Below, one piece after another: positions 36,004 to 45,444 of a DNA stretch of 64,000 nt. The notes below the pieces were generated by a model, which worked only from the letters and a program-made list of their open reading frames with translations, did not search any database and was not told the DNA's origin. How positions within the stretch are numbered: the first letter of the stretch is position 1; every line of letters begins with the position of its first letter. A program made the translations under genes and the position numbers. Location of the stretch: positions 1 through 64,000 of the forward strand of contig JAPYPR010000008.1 of NCBI GenBank assembly GCA_029937545.1. Direction: 5' to 3'. Source of the DNA: Erythrobacter sp. (lineage in GTDB: Bacteria > Pseudomonadota > Alphaproteobacteria > Sphingomonadales > Sphingomonadaceae).

Positions 36004-38724
36004 ATGACCACCGAGCTACCCAAGACTTTCGACCCGGCTGATATCGAGGCGCGCTGGTACGCGCATTGGGAGGAAAACGGCCTTTTCCGGCCCGAGCGGC
36101 CCGATGCCGAACCCTATACGATCGTCAACCCGCCGCCGAACGTCACCGGCAGCCTCCATATCGGACACGCGCTCGACAATACGCTGCAGGATGTGATGAT
36201 CCGTTACGAGCGGCTGCGCGGCAAGGATGCTCTGTGGGTGGTCGGCACCGACCATGCCGGCATCGCAACGCAGATGGTGGTGGAACGCCAGCTGGAGGCG
36301 CAGCAGGACAAGCGCACGAACTACTCGCGCGAGGATTTCGTCGCGAAGGTATGGGAGTGGAAGGAAGAGAGCGGCGGCACGATCACGCGCCAGCTGCGCC
36401 GCCTCGGCTGCTCGATGGACTGGTCCAGAGAGCAGTTCACGATGGACGAGCATTTCTCGAATGCCGTGCTCAAGGTCTTCGTCGATCTCTATAACAAGGA
36501 CCTTATCTATCGCGACAAGCGGCTGGTGAACTGGGACCCCAAGCTCAAGACCGCGATTTCGGATCTCGAGGTCGAGACGAGTGATGTGAAGGGCCACTTC
36601 TGGCACTTCAAATATCCGCTCGAGGATGGTGTAGCTCTAGCTGATGGCCGCGACTATATCGAGGTCGCAACTACGCGTCCCGAGACCATGCTCGCCGATA
36701 TGGCCGTAGCGGTTCATCCCGATGATGAACGATACCGGAGCGTTGTCGGCAAGCATGTCGTGCTGCCGATCACCGGTCGCCGCGTGCCGATCGTGGCGGA
36801 CGAGCATGCCGATCCCGAACTCGGTTCGGGCGCGGTGAAGATCACGCCGGGTCACGACTTCAACGATTTCGAGGTGGGCAAGCGCGCCGGCTTCCAGCCC
36901 GCCGAGATGCTCAACATGCTCGATGCGGAGGCCAACGTCTGCCAGACCGCCGACGGGCTGGTGCCGGAGGAATTCCTCGGCCTGCACCGCTTCCGCCGCG
37001 AGAAGATCGTCGGCGAAGGCGAAGGCGCGCGCGAGCTGGTGGTCAAGCGCCTGAAGGAAAGCGGCCACCTTATCCCGCACATCGCCAAGACCAAGAATGG
37101 CGAGGAGGTGGAACTCGACGCCGAACCGCGCACCATCGCCACCCCCTTCGGCGACCGCGGCGGCGTGGTCATCGAGCCCTGGCTGACCGACCAGTGGTAT
37201 GTCGATGCCGAAGCGCTGGCAAAAAAGCCGATCGAAGCGGTGAAGAGCGGCGAGATCGAGATCGTCCCCAAGAGCTGGGAGAAGACGTTCTTCAACTGGA
37301 TGGAGAACATCCAGCCGTGGTGTGTATCGCGCCAGCTGTGGTGGGGGCACCGGATCCCGGCGTGGTACGATGCGGATGGCAAGGCCTATGTCGCCATGAC
37401 CGAGGCCGAAGCTCAGGCGCAGGCGGGCGAAGGCGTTGTTCTGGCCCGCGACGAGGACGTGCTCGACACATGGTTCTCTTCGGCGCTTTGGCCATTCGCG
37501 ACGCTGGGCTGGCCGGAAGAGACCGACCTCGTTGAGAAGCATTACCCGAACAATTTGCTCATCTCCGGGTTCGACATCCTGTTCTTCTGGGATGCGCGCA
37601 TGATGATGGCGGGCTATTTCAACACCGGGCAGGCCCCGTGGCCCAGACTCTACCTCCACGGCCTCGTGCGCGCGGCGGACGGGCAGAAGATGTCCAAGTC
37701 CAAGGGCAATGTCGTCGACCCGCTCGGCCTGATCGATCAGTACGGTGCCGACGCGCTGCGCTTTTTCATGGCGGCAATGGAAAGCCAGGGCCGCGATATC
37801 AAGATGGATGAGAAGCGGGTCGAGGGTTATCGCAACTTCGCGACCAAGCTCTGGAACGCAACGCGCTTCTGCCAGGCAAGCGGCATCGGCGCGAGCACAT
37901 CGATCGAGGCCCCCGCGGCAAGCCACGCGGTCAACCGCTGGATCATCGGCGAGGTTGTCGAGACCAAAGAGGCGCTCGATGCGGCGCTTGCCGATCTGCG
38001 TTTCGATGCGGCAGCGAACGCGATCTATCACTTCGTGTGGGACCGGTTCTGCGACTGGTATATCGAGCTGATCAAGGGGAATTTGGACAAGGAGACCAAG
38101 ACGGTCGCCGGCTGGGCGCTCGACCAGATCCTCGTCATGTTGCACCCCTTCATGCCCTTCATCACCGAAGAGCTGTGGTCGAAGCAGGGCGACCGACCCG
38201 ACTATCCGCTGATCACCGCGCAATGGCCCGATCCCAACGCGACGATCGATCCGCAGGCCAAGGCCGAGATCGACTGGCTGATCGCGCTCACCAGCGCCAC
38301 ACGCACAGCGAAGAACGAACTCGGTATCGCGCCGGGCGCGAAGCTCGAAGCCTATTGTGCTGTTCCCAGCGCCCTCGCGCGCTCGGTCGTGGACGCCAAT
38401 GCAGCCGCGATCGAGCGCCTCGCGCGCCTCACCCCTGTCCAGTTTGCCGAGGCACCCAGCGGTGCGGCGATGCAGATTGCGGCGGGGAACGATGCTTTCG
38501 TCATCCCGCTCGAAGGCGTGATCGACATCGAGGCGGAAAAGACTCGCCTGACCAAGGCGATGGAGGCCAGCCAGAAGGAATTCGGGAGCCTTAGCGGACG
38601 GCTGTCCAATCCCAATTTCGTCGAGCGCGCCAAGCCCGAGGCGGTGGAAAAGGCCCGCGCTGACGCGGCTTTCCATGCCGCCGAGATCGACCGCCTACGC
38701 GCGGCTCTCGCACGGCTGGGATAG
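36004..38724 (+). CDS. valS: Valyl-tRNA synthetase
   Basis: This 906-aa class I synthetase attaches valine to tRNA(Val) and edits threonine. The HIGH motif is at residues 52-55 within [21 protein letters not shown] at 562-566 within [14 protein letters not shown], the CP1 editing domain lies between them, and a C-terminal coiled coil ([19 protein letters not shown]) binds the tRNA. ATG 36004 gives the standard [11 protein letters not shown] start; an upstream in-frame ATG at 35944 would add 20 unrelated residues. It is divergent from the Mla operon across a 127-nt gap. Confidence 0.98.
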   Translation: MTTELPKTFDPADIEARWYAHWEENGLFRPERPDAEPYTIVNPPPNVTGSLHIGHALDNTLQDVMIRYERLRGKDALWVVGTDHAGIATQMVVERQLEAQQDKRTNYSREDFVAKVWEWKEESGGTITRQLRRLGCSMDWSREQFTMDEHFSNAVLKVFVDLYNKDLIYRDKRLVNWDPKLKTAISDLEVETSDVKGHFWHFKYPLEDGVALADGRDYIEVATTRPETMLADMAVAVHPDDERYRSVVGKHVVLPITGRRVPIVADEHADPELGSGAVKITPGHDFNDFEVGKRAGFQPAEMLNMLDAEANVCQTADGLVPEEFLGLHRFRREKIVGEGEGARELVVKRLKESGHLIPHIAKTKNGEEVELDAEPRTIATPFGDRGGVVIEPWLTDQWYVDAEALAKKPIEAVKSGEIEIVPKSWEKTFFNWMENIQPWCVSRQLWWGHRIPAWYDADGKAYVAMTEAEAQAQAGEGVVLARDEDVLDTWFSSALWPFATLGWPEETDLVEKHYPNNLLISGFDILFFWDARMMMAGYFNTGQAPWPRLYLHGLVRAADGQKMSKSKGNVVDPLGLIDQYGADALRFFMAAMESQGRDIKMDEKRVEGYRNFATKLWNATRFCQASGIGASTSIEAPAASHAVNRWIIGEVVETKEALDAALADLRFDAAANAIYHFVWDRFCDWYIELIKGNLDKETKTVAGWALDQILVMLHPFMPFITEELWSKQGDRPDYPLITAQWPDPNATIDPQAKAEIDWLIALTSATRTAKNELGIAPGAKLEAYCAVPSALARSVVDANAAAIERLARLTPVQFAEAPSGAAMQIAAGNDAFVIPLEGVIDIEAEKTRLTKAMEASQKEFGSLSGRLSNPNFVERAKPEAVEKARADAAFHAAEIDRLRAALARLG

Positions 38725-38767
38725 GGGAACTCTTACCAAGTCTTCGGCTGCATCTTACTTGTGACGC

Positions 38768-39583
38768 ATGACGTCATGGATCGTACCTGGAGTGCTCCTG
38801 CTGATCGCAGGCTTGGCAGCGTTTCGCTGGGTATGGCGGCGTCAGAGGCGTAAGGCGCTTTTGGCGACACCGCTAGGCGCCGAGCAGCGCGAAATCGTCG
38901 AAAGGCTCGTACCGCTGGTCAAGCGATTGCCCGGGCCTTTGCGGGAATCGCTGGAAGGCAAGATGACCCTGCTGCTGGACCAGGTGACCTTCAGGGGAAT
39001 CAACGGCATCGAGGTGACCGAGGGAATGCGGCTGTCCATCGCTGCCCAGGCATGCCTCCTGATCGTCAACAGCCCCGTCTGGTACGATACCTTGCGGAAC
39101 ATTCTCATCTATCCCGCCGCATTCCTTACCGGACGCGGCACGCCCGGTGACGCGGTCGTGCACGAACGCCACCACGCGACGCTCGGGGAAAGCTGGGCAC
39201 ATGGGCCGGTGGTCCTGTCTTGGGACAATGCATTGTATGGCGGGCTCGATGCGAGCGACGGCCACAATGTCGTGATCCACGAATTCGCTCACCAACTCGA
39301 CGGGCTGAGCGGGCACGTCAACGGCATCCCCATCCTGCGCAAGGGACAGCGCTATGCCAAATGGGAGCAGGCGATGCTGGAAGCCTATGACGACCACGTC
39401 GAAAGGCTTGAAAACGGCGAACGGACACTGATCGACCCCTATGGCGCAACGAACCACCAGGAGTTTTTCGCCGAAGCCATCGTCACTTTTTTCGAGAAGC
39501 CGAAGGCGCTACGAAGCGAAGAGCCTGCGCTCTATGCCCAGTTGACGCAGCTGCTGGCGATCGACCCGGCGCAGTGGCATTGA
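38768..39583 (+). CDS. mtfA: MtfA-type zinc peptidase
   Basis: This 271-aa protein resembles MtfA (YeeI), a zinc aminopeptidase that in E. coli binds the glucose repressor Mlc. The zinc motif HExxH is at His171-Glu172-His175 in VVIHEFAHQLDG, with a third ligand likely in NHQEFFAEAIVTFFEKP. An N-terminal hydrophobic segment (residues 5-22) suggests membrane anchoring. The QEFFAEA glutamate and the VHERHH segment are typical for the family. It lies 43 nt after valS and may be read through from it. The partner regulator in sphingomonads is unknown. Confidence 0.92.
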   Translation: MTSWIVPGVLLLIAGLAAFRWVWRRQRRKALLATPLGAEQREIVERLVPLVKRLPGPLRESLEGKMTLLLDQVTFRGINGIEVTEGMRLSIAAQACLLIVNSPVWYDTLRNILIYPAAFLTGRGTPGDAVVHERHHATLGESWAHGPVVLSWDNALYGGLDASDGHNVVIHEFAHQLDGLSGHVNGIPILRKGQRYAKWEQAMLEAYDDHVERLENGERTLIDPYGATNHQEFFAEAIVTFFEKPKALRSEEPALYAQLTQLLAIDPAQWH

Positions 39584-39677
39584 TTGGCCCGCGACGTCCG
39601 GCTCGCCGATTTCCCAAGGTCGCATTTCGTGCCATAGGGCCGCGGACCATGACAATCGGTAATCGAGACAGTTCCCT

Positions 39678-40412
39678 TTGCCCTTAGTGCTTGCCACCGA
39701 CGACACTGGCGGGCCCGAGATTTTCGCCTCCGTTCAGGGCGAAGGGCCGAGCGCGGGAATGCCGGTCGCCTTCCTGCGCCTGTCCCGCTGCAACCTCGCC
39801 TGCGTGTGGTGCGACACGGCCTACACCTGGCATTTCACCGGTGATGAGCGCCCGCACCGTGACGGGATCGAGTTCGACCGCAAGGCCAATCAGCTCAAGC
39901 TTGACGAGGAGGAGGTCGCCGCGCGCATCGCCGCACTCGGCCAGACACGCCTCGTCATCACCGGCGGCGAGCCGCTGCTGCAGGCCCCTGCGCTGGCGCA
40001 GCTGCTCGATCTGTTGCCGGACATCTCGGTCGAAATCGAAACAAATGGCACCATCACGGCCCCGCCCCCGCTCGACATCCGCATCGACCAGTTCAACGTC
40101 AGCCCCAAGCTGGCGCATAGCGGCAATCCGGTGGAGCTGGCGCTGATTCCCGAACGGCTTGACGCCTATGCGACCGACCCGCGCGCGTGGTTCAAATTCG
40201 TGATTGCCGAGCCTGCGGATGTCGACGAAGTGCTGGCGCTGCGCGAGCGCTACCACTTCAAGCCGGACCACGTCTTCCTGATGCCCGAAGGCACCGACAG
40301 CGAGACGCTGCGGAGCCGTGAGAAATGGCTCGCCCCGCTATGCGTGGAGCACGGCTTCCGGATGAGCGACCGGCTGCATATCCACTTGTTCGGGGATTCG
40401 AGGGGCACCTAG
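39678..40412 (+). CDS. queE: 7-carboxy-7-deazaguanine synthase QueE
   Basis: This radical-SAM enzyme of about 244 aa contracts 6-carboxy-tetrahydropterin to 7-carboxy-7-deazaguanine, a step to queuosine. The cluster cysteines are Cys38, Cys42 and Cys45 (CNLACVWC), preceded by FASVQGEGPSAGMP, the pattern of the substrate and cofactor pocket. VITGGEPLLQ and EIETNGT are the usual radical-SAM follow-up motifs. The start is uncertain: TTG 39678 (used here) or GTG 39687, with no strong ribosome site. No queC, queD or queF is beside it. Confidence 0.94.
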   Translation: MPLVLATDDTGGPEIFASVQGEGPSAGMPVAFLRLSRCNLACVWCDTAYTWHFTGDERPHRDGIEFDRKANQLKLDEEEVAARIAALGQTRLVITGGEPLLQAPALAQLLDLLPDISVEIETNGTITAPPPLDIRIDQFNVSPKLAHSGNPVELALIPERLDAYATDPRAWFKFVIAEPADVDEVLALRERYHFKPDHVFLMPEGTDSETLRSREKWLAPLCVEHGFRMSDRLHIHLFGDSRGT

Positions 40413-40534
40413 AGTATCGCAAGCAATCCGGGCCGGCGGAGGCCCGGCAAGGCCGACCGGCCGCCCGCAGCGGGTGCAGCTTGCTGCACATCTAGCGAGG
40501 ACGCACCCGCGGATGGGGGTGCGAAACACGAAAG

Positions 40535-42526
40535 TCACCCCTGCGAGCGCCAGCGCTGGACAGTGCGTTCGACGATGTCCTCCTCGCCGCCGGTCTGGTT
40601 CCACAATTCGACGAAGCTCGGGTCTTCGGACGCAGGGCGCTTCGACTCTTCGAGATTGTCGAAGCTCACGCGGATCGGGATAGCGACGCCTTCGCCGCAG
40701 ATGATGCATTCGCGGTTGCGGAGCGCGGGGATCGCATCGAGGAAGCCCCGCGCGCCTTCGGGCATGGCGGCGCGGACGAAGTCCTGGTCGCGGTCGTTAT
40801 TGAGGCGCATCGAAATGATCGTGCCGCACTGCGACAGGACGCCTTCGGCAAGGTCGGACGGACGCTGCGTGATGAGGCCCAGCGAGATGCCATATTTACG
40901 GCCCTCCTTGGCGATGCGGCTCAGGATCGTGCCGACGGAATTGCCGTCGGAATTCTTCTCGCTCGGCACGTAACGGTGCGCTTCTTCGCAGACCAGCAAG
41001 ATCGGCGAGGTGCGCTCCTCGCGGCCCCAGATGGCGAAGTCGAACACCAGGCGGCTCAACACTGCGACCACGGTCGAGGTGATGTCGGACGGCACGCCCG
41101 ACACGTCGATGATCGAGATCGGCTTGCCGTTGGAGGGCATGCGGAAGATCTTGCAAATGAACTCTGACATCGTGTCGCCGACCAGCATGCCGGAGAACAT
41201 GAACTGGTAGCGCGGGTCGGATTTCAGCTCCTCCAGCTTGTTCTTGATCCGCATGTAGGGCGCAGAGGTTGTCGCCTTGTCGAGCTTGCCCATCGCGTCC
41301 TGGATGGCGTTGGACAGGTCGGACAAGAGGTATGGGATGGGCGAATCGACGGTGATCTTGCCCATGCTTTCGGCCAGTCGGCTCTTGCTGCGCGCTTTGA
41401 GCAGGCATTTGGCGAGAATGTCCTCGTCCACCTGCCGATCGTTGCCCTGCGAAGTCAGCAGCACTTCGCAATGCTCTTCGAAGTTCATGATCCAGTAGGG
41501 CATCTGGAGGTTCGAGACGTCGAGGATGATCCCGGTATTGCGGAAGGCCGCCGAATATTCGCCATGCGGGTCGACCATCACGATGTGGCCTTCAGGCGCC
41601 GCTTCGCAAATGCGGTGGAGGATCAGTGCTGCGCTGGTCGATTTACCCGTACCGGTCGAGCCGAGCAGGGCGAAGTGCTTGCCCAGCATCGCGTCGATAT
41701 AGATGCCGGCGCGGATATCCTTGGTCGGGTAGACCTTGCCGATGGTGACTGCGCTGCGACCGTCGCTGGCATAGACCTGCTTGAGGTCGGCGGTGCTGGC
41801 GGGATAGACCAGCGCGCCGGGCACCGGGTATCGTGTGACGCCGCGGCGGAAGCCGTGCAGGCGACTTGTGAGCTTTTCTTCGATGCCTTCCCCAAGAAAG
41901 TCGATATTCGCGAGGATGCTGCCGGCCTTGCGGTCCTGCCGCTGGTTGCGGACGCTGGCGAGCAGCCAGCTGCTGCCGACGCGGATCTTGATTTGGCTGC
42001 CGACCTGCCCCGCCATGGCGATCGCCGGATCGGCATCTTCGGCGCATTCGTTCAGGCGCTGCAGGTCGATGGCGATCATCGAGCCAGAACCGGCAATTTC
42101 GAGAACGACGCCGATCGGCTGCATCGTCTTTTGCGCGCTCTGCTCGTCAGGATCGAGCGCTTGCTCTTCCTCCGGTTCGGGTTCCGGGGTCTTGCGCGCT
42201 TCCGCCTCGGCGCGGAGCTGCGACGGGGGGGCGGGAATGGGTCGCGGCGCCACTGGCTGCTCGTCCACGACCGGCGCCTCTTTGGGCACTGCCTGCTGCT
42301 GATCCGGCGACATCATCGCGGAGCGCTCTTCGGCAACCTGCTTTTCTTCAACCGGCTGGGGATTGTGGACATAGCCCGAACGCGAGAGAGACGGCGCACT
42401 CCCGCTTTCCTGTTCGCTCCGCCGGATCCGGTCGCGCAGGGAAGAACCGCGCGGTTGCGGTGGCTGGGCGCCTTCTTCCTTGGCAGGATCGAAAGTGCGG
42501 TGGTTCGGATTGCCCATATCGGTCAT
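40535..42526 (-). CDS. HerA-like DNA-translocase-type ATPase with long disordered N-terminus
   Basis: This protein of about 663 aa begins with roughly 130 residues of Pro/Glu/Gln-rich, probably disordered sequence, followed by a small beta-barrel (HAS-barrel-like) region and a HerA/FtsK-type ATPase core. Walker A is GSTGTGKS near residues 289-296, the catalytic acidic strand is ILLVCEEAHRYVPS, and GLITQRPSDLAEGV is the sensor region. The core resembles archaeal HerA. ATG 42526 is used because the upstream TTG at 42544 has no ribosome site. No nurA is adjacent. It is unrelated in domain layout to the other HerA-like gene at 16220. Confidence 0.85.
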   Translation of the reverse strand: MTDMGNPNHRTFDPAKEEGAQPPQPRGSSLRDRIRRSEQESGSAPSLSRSGYVHNPQPVEEKQVAEERSAMMSPDQQQAVPKEAPVVDEQPVAPRPIPAPPSQLRAEAEARKTPEPEPEEEQALDPDEQSAQKTMQPIGVVLEIAGSGSMIAIDLQRLNECAEDADPAIAMAGQVGSQIKIRVGSSWLLASVRNQRQDRKAGSILANIDFLGEGIEEKLTSRLHGFRRGVTRYPVPGALVYPASTADLKQVYASDGRSAVTIGKVYPTKDIRAGIYIDAMLGKHFALLGSTGTGKSTSAALILHRICEAAPEGHIVMVDPHGEYSAAFRNTGIILDVSNLQMPYWIMNFEEHCEVLLTSQGNDRQVDEDILAKCLLKARSKSRLAESMGKITVDSPIPYLLSDLSNAIQDAMGKLDKATTSAPYMRIKNKLEELKSDPRYQFMFSGMLVGDTMSEFICKIFRMPSNGKPISIIDVSGVPSDITSTVVAVLSRLVFDFAIWGREERTSPILLVCEEAHRYVPSEKNSDGNSVGTILSRIAKEGRKYGISLGLITQRPSDLAEGVLSQCGTIISMRLNNDRDQDFVRAAMPEGARGFLDAIPALRNRECIICGEGVAIPIRVSFDNLEESKRPASEDPSFVELWNQTGGEEDIVERTVQRWRSQG

Positions 42527-42624
42527 CGGTCGGTTTGGCCCCAAATTTCGCGCCCGTCGCGCAGGGCTACAGCCTATGCCGAGGGACAGTTAAAATCGGG
42601 TCAACGTTTACAGCCCGGTTTCGC

Positions 42625-43377
42625 CTAGATCATCGCGAAGAGGCGGCCGGCCAGCCACCCCATCCCGACCGACAGCATGACGGCGAGCAGACCATAGATA
42701 AGCGAGAGGTCCTGCGAGTATTCCTCGACTTGCCGCTCGAAGCCGACTTTCTGGACTTCCACCTCCGTCTGCGCCGAGGCGATGACGCGCCCGCGGCTCA
42801 CCGCGAAAGTCTCCGCCGTGTAAGTCCCGGTGGTCACATTCGACGGCAAAGCGATCCGTGCCTGGTACAGCACCTGTTCGCTGATCTGCACGCCTTCGAA
42901 ATCTTGCTTGTACAGCTGCTGGCGCGTCTTCAGGTCGACGAGTCCGGCGGAAAACCGCGCCTGCTCTTCCAAATCGATTACGCCGCTGGGGCTCAGCTGG
43001 ATGTAGTCGGTCCCGAACTCGTAGATCGCAGCCGTTTTCTCGTCCACGATCTCCTCAACGGGACGTGAAGACGAGACCGCGAAGAACGACGGGACCGAGC
43101 GGAAATCGGTGCTTTCCGCATTGACCCACACACCGAGGAAGCGCTCCTTCTCGCGCAGTCGGGCGGGTTCGTCCGGACCTTTGAGCACCACGACGATATC
43201 GTACTGATTGCCCGCCGCGCGCCCGCCGGGATCGAGGACGGCACCGAACAGCAGCAGTTCCGTCCCAGTGAAGCCTTGGCGCACCTCAACTTCGTGCTGG
43301 CTGACCTCGGGCACGAGGATCGGGTCGCGCTGGCCCATAAGCGCGAAGGCGCAAAGGAGGATCAGCAGGACCCTCAC
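42625..43377 (-). CDS. TIGR02186-family conserved membrane-anchored protein
   Basis: This protein of about 250 aa has an N-terminal signal segment (VLLILLCAFALMGQ), a periplasmic beta-rich domain (VRQGFTGTELLLFGAVLDPGG, VLKGPDEPARLREKE) and one C-terminal transmembrane helix (LLAVMLSVGMGWLAGRLF). The pattern matches the alphaproteobacterial TIGR02186 family, whose function is unknown but which is normally encoded next to a TauE/SafE permease, as here. The start is GTG 43377 overlapping the permease stop (GTGA); the longer open frame upstream is a shadow of that permease gene. Confidence 0.88.
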   Translation of the reverse strand: MRVLLILLCAFALMGQRDPILVPEVSQHEVEVRQGFTGTELLLFGAVLDPGGRAAGNQYDIVVVLKGPDEPARLREKERFLGVWVNAESTDFRSVPSFFAVSSSRPVEEIVDEKTAAIYEFGTDYIQLSPSGVIDLEEQARFSAGLVDLKTRQQLYKQDFEGVQISEQVLYQARIALPSNVTTGTYTAETFAVSRGRVIASAQTEVEVQKVGFERQVEEYSQDLSLIYGLLAVMLSVGMGWLAGRLFAMI

Positions 43378-44285
43378 AACGGATACACCGTGTAGATCTC
43401 GTCCGGCTGGTAGAACAGGCCGAGGAACATGCGAAAGGCGATGACCAGCACGATGGCAGCCAGAATAAGTCGCAGCAGCTCGGGCTTGGCCTTGACGGCG
43501 ATCTGCGAGCCGATCTGCGCGCCGGTGACAGAGCCGATCAGCAGCAGGAAGACCAGCACGATGTCCACCGCCTTGGTCGTCAGCGAGTGCATCATGGTGG
43601 TCGCCATGGTCACGAACAGGATGTTGAACAGGCTGGTACCGACGACGACATTGGCGCTCATCCCCAGGATATAGAGCATGGCGGGAACAAGGATAAAGCC
43701 ACCGCCCACCCCCATCAACATGGTGAGGATTCCGACGATCACGCCGACCAGCAGCGGGGCGAGCGGAGAAATGTAGAGCCCGGAGCGATAGAAGCGCCAC
43801 TTCATCGGCAAGCTGGCCACCAGCGGATGGTGACGGCGCTTCGGGGCCTGCTTGCTGCCGGATTTGGCACCGCGCAGCAGCTCGACCGATTCCTTGGCCA
43901 TCAGCAGCCCGATCGAGCCGAGCAGGATGACGTAAAGCGCATTGATGACGACGTCGATCTGGCCGATCGAGCGGAAAAAACGAAACAGCAGCGCGCCGAA
44001 GCCCGATCCGACCACTCCACCTGCGACCATCACCGCACCCATGCGGTAATCGACGCCCTTGCGCCCGCTATGCGCGATCACCCCCGTCACACTGGCCCCG
44101 GTGACCTGGGTCGAAGCCGAGGCGGCAGCAACCGTCGGCGGCACGCCGTAGAAGATCAGCAGCGGCGTCGTCAGGAAGCCTCCGCCTACTCCGAACAAGC
44201 CCGAGAGCACGCCCGTCAGCCCGCCCAGCGCGACGATCCACAGCCCGTTTACGGACAGGTTCGCAATGGGCAGGTAGACATCCAT
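43374..44285 (-). CDS. TauE/SafE-family permease
   Basis: This 303-aa integral membrane protein has about eight helices and the two family repeats with GVGGGFLTTPLL and GVGGGFILVPAML. TauE/SafE proteins export sulfite, sulfoacetate or related organosulfonates. A basic cytoplasmic loop (KSGSKQAPKRRHH) separates the halves. It precedes and overlaps the TIGR02186 gene, a pairing conserved in alphaproteobacteria, so the two probably work as a unit. Substrate is not defined by the sequence. Confidence 0.93.
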   Translation of the reverse strand: MDVYLPIANLSVNGLWIVALGGLTGVLSGLFGVGGGFLTTPLLIFYGVPPTVAAASASTQVTGASVTGVIAHSGRKGVDYRMGAVMVAGGVVGSGFGALLFRFFRSIGQIDVVINALYVILLGSIGLLMAKESVELLRGAKSGSKQAPKRRHHPLVASLPMKWRFYRSGLYISPLAPLLVGVIVGILTMLMGVGGGFILVPAMLYILGMSANVVVGTSLFNILFVTMATTMMHSLTTKAVDIVLVFLLLIGSVTGAQIGSQIAVKAKPELLRLILAAIVLVIAFRMFLGLFYQPDEIYTVYPL

Positions 44286-44331
44286 GAAAACGCCCTATCG
44301 CAGGCCCCGCCCCGATAAAAGCTGAACCGTG

Positions 44332-45444
44332 TCAGAAGCCCGCCGAAAGCGTAATCGCAGCTCCCGACGAGGGTTCAGCATTGCCGGCCACGCGGAAACG
44401 ATAGTCAGCGGCGAGGCGCGCCTGTCCATCGCCGAGACCGAAATCGAGCTTGAACGTCGGACCGATGTCCCCGCGTGCCGCACCCCGCTGGGCGCCACCC
44501 CATGCACCGGCACCCGCGCGCACCGATATCCTTTCGTTATCCTCGATGTCGCGGGTGAGGTCGATCTTGCCATCCGCAAATGCGGTGGCGAAATCGCCGG
44601 CGACATAACCTGCCTGAAGATAGCCGGAGGCTTCGAGGCCCAGCGGCATCCGTGCGTTGTCGATACCTGCGGATACGAAGGCGGCAGGGCGCAATTGGAC
44701 CCGACCGGAAAACTCGGTAGCCCGCAGTTCTGCGTGCACCGTCACGGGCAGGCTGCCAACCGGCCTCGCGCGCATCCCGAGCGCCGCCTCGGCTTCTCCT
44801 GTCGTTACCAGTGCCTTGCTGGCTCGCGCATAGAGCGCGGGATCGTGCGTGCTGGAAGGTGCTAGTCGGTAGGCAACCACCGCACCCACCTGGCTGGCTC
44901 CGTAGCTTGCCGGGCGTGCTCCACCTGTGAGCGGGGGCGTTCCACCCTCGCGCAGCGACAACCACCCATCGATCCGCCACGGTTTTAGCAAACGGGCCTG
45001 GTTCGTGGACGCGGCTTCGGGCTTGCGGTCGATCCAGGTCGCAACACCGCGCGGCTTGGACAGCTCCGCCATTCCGGCCATCCACAAAACATTGTGAGCG
45101 ACTGCCTGGCGGTGGGTTTCTAAATGATCGCGATGCTCGCTGGCCTTGAACTCCGCTTGCGCTTTGATCGGCCACTTCTGGCCGGACGGCATAAGCATCG
45201 AAACGGGTCCCGCATGAATCGGCAGCGCGTCTTCTTGTGCAGACGATGGCAGAGCTGTTTGGAGCACGTCCGCCGACCGTTTGCCGTCAATCGCGGACGC
45301 CAGCGTAACCGGTTCTTCTATCCCGGGGATTGCAGGCCAGGGGCTCTCCCACGACACCACGCGGATCAACAACCAGCCAACCAGCAGCAAGCCAAGGAAA
45401 AGCACCGGCTGGCCACGGCGTGCCTCTATCATCCCCTCGTTCAC
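44332..45444 (-). CDS. Anchored beta-barrel-like protein, partner of the NfrB-like glycosyltransferase
   Basis: This 370-aa protein has a short cytoplasmic N-terminus, one transmembrane helix (about residues 13-29), a linker of about 100 residues and a C-terminal region of about 200 residues of amphipathic strands (GAVVAYRLAPSS, VTVHAELRATEF, FKLDFGLGDGQARLAADYRF) ending in an aromatic residue. That end resembles the C-terminal barrel of NfrA, the N4-phage adsorption and glycan-export protein, but without the TPR part. GTG 45444 overlaps the stop of the glycosyltransferase gene (GTGA). The family assignment is tentative; the strand pattern and coupling are seen. Confidence 0.6.
   Translation of the reverse strand: MNEGMIEARRGQPVLFLGLLLVGWLLIRVVSWESPWPAIPGIEEPVTLASAIDGKRSADVLQTALPSSAQEDALPIHAGPVSMLMPSGQKWPIKAQAEFKASEHRDHLETHRQAVAHNVLWMAGMAELSKPRGVATWIDRKPEAASTNQARLLKPWRIDGWLSLREGGTPPLTGGARPASYGASQVGAVVAYRLAPSSTHDPALYARASKALVTTGEAEAALGMRARPVGSLPVTVHAELRATEFSGRVQLRPAAFVSAGIDNARMPLGLEASGYLQAGYVAGDFATAFADGKIDLTRDIEDNERISVRAGAGAWGGAQRGAARGDIGPTFKLDFGLGDGQARLAADYRFRVAGNAEPSSGAAITLSAGF

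Noticed and set aside
36637..38676. A 679-aa minus-strand open frame opposite valS
   Set aside because: Antisense shadow; ValS motifs are unambiguous on the plus strand.
40413..40534. Possible tRNA or terminator hairpins between queE and the HerA-like gene
   Set aside because: Several short GC stems exist, but there is no cloverleaf, no TTCGANNC arm and no T-run.
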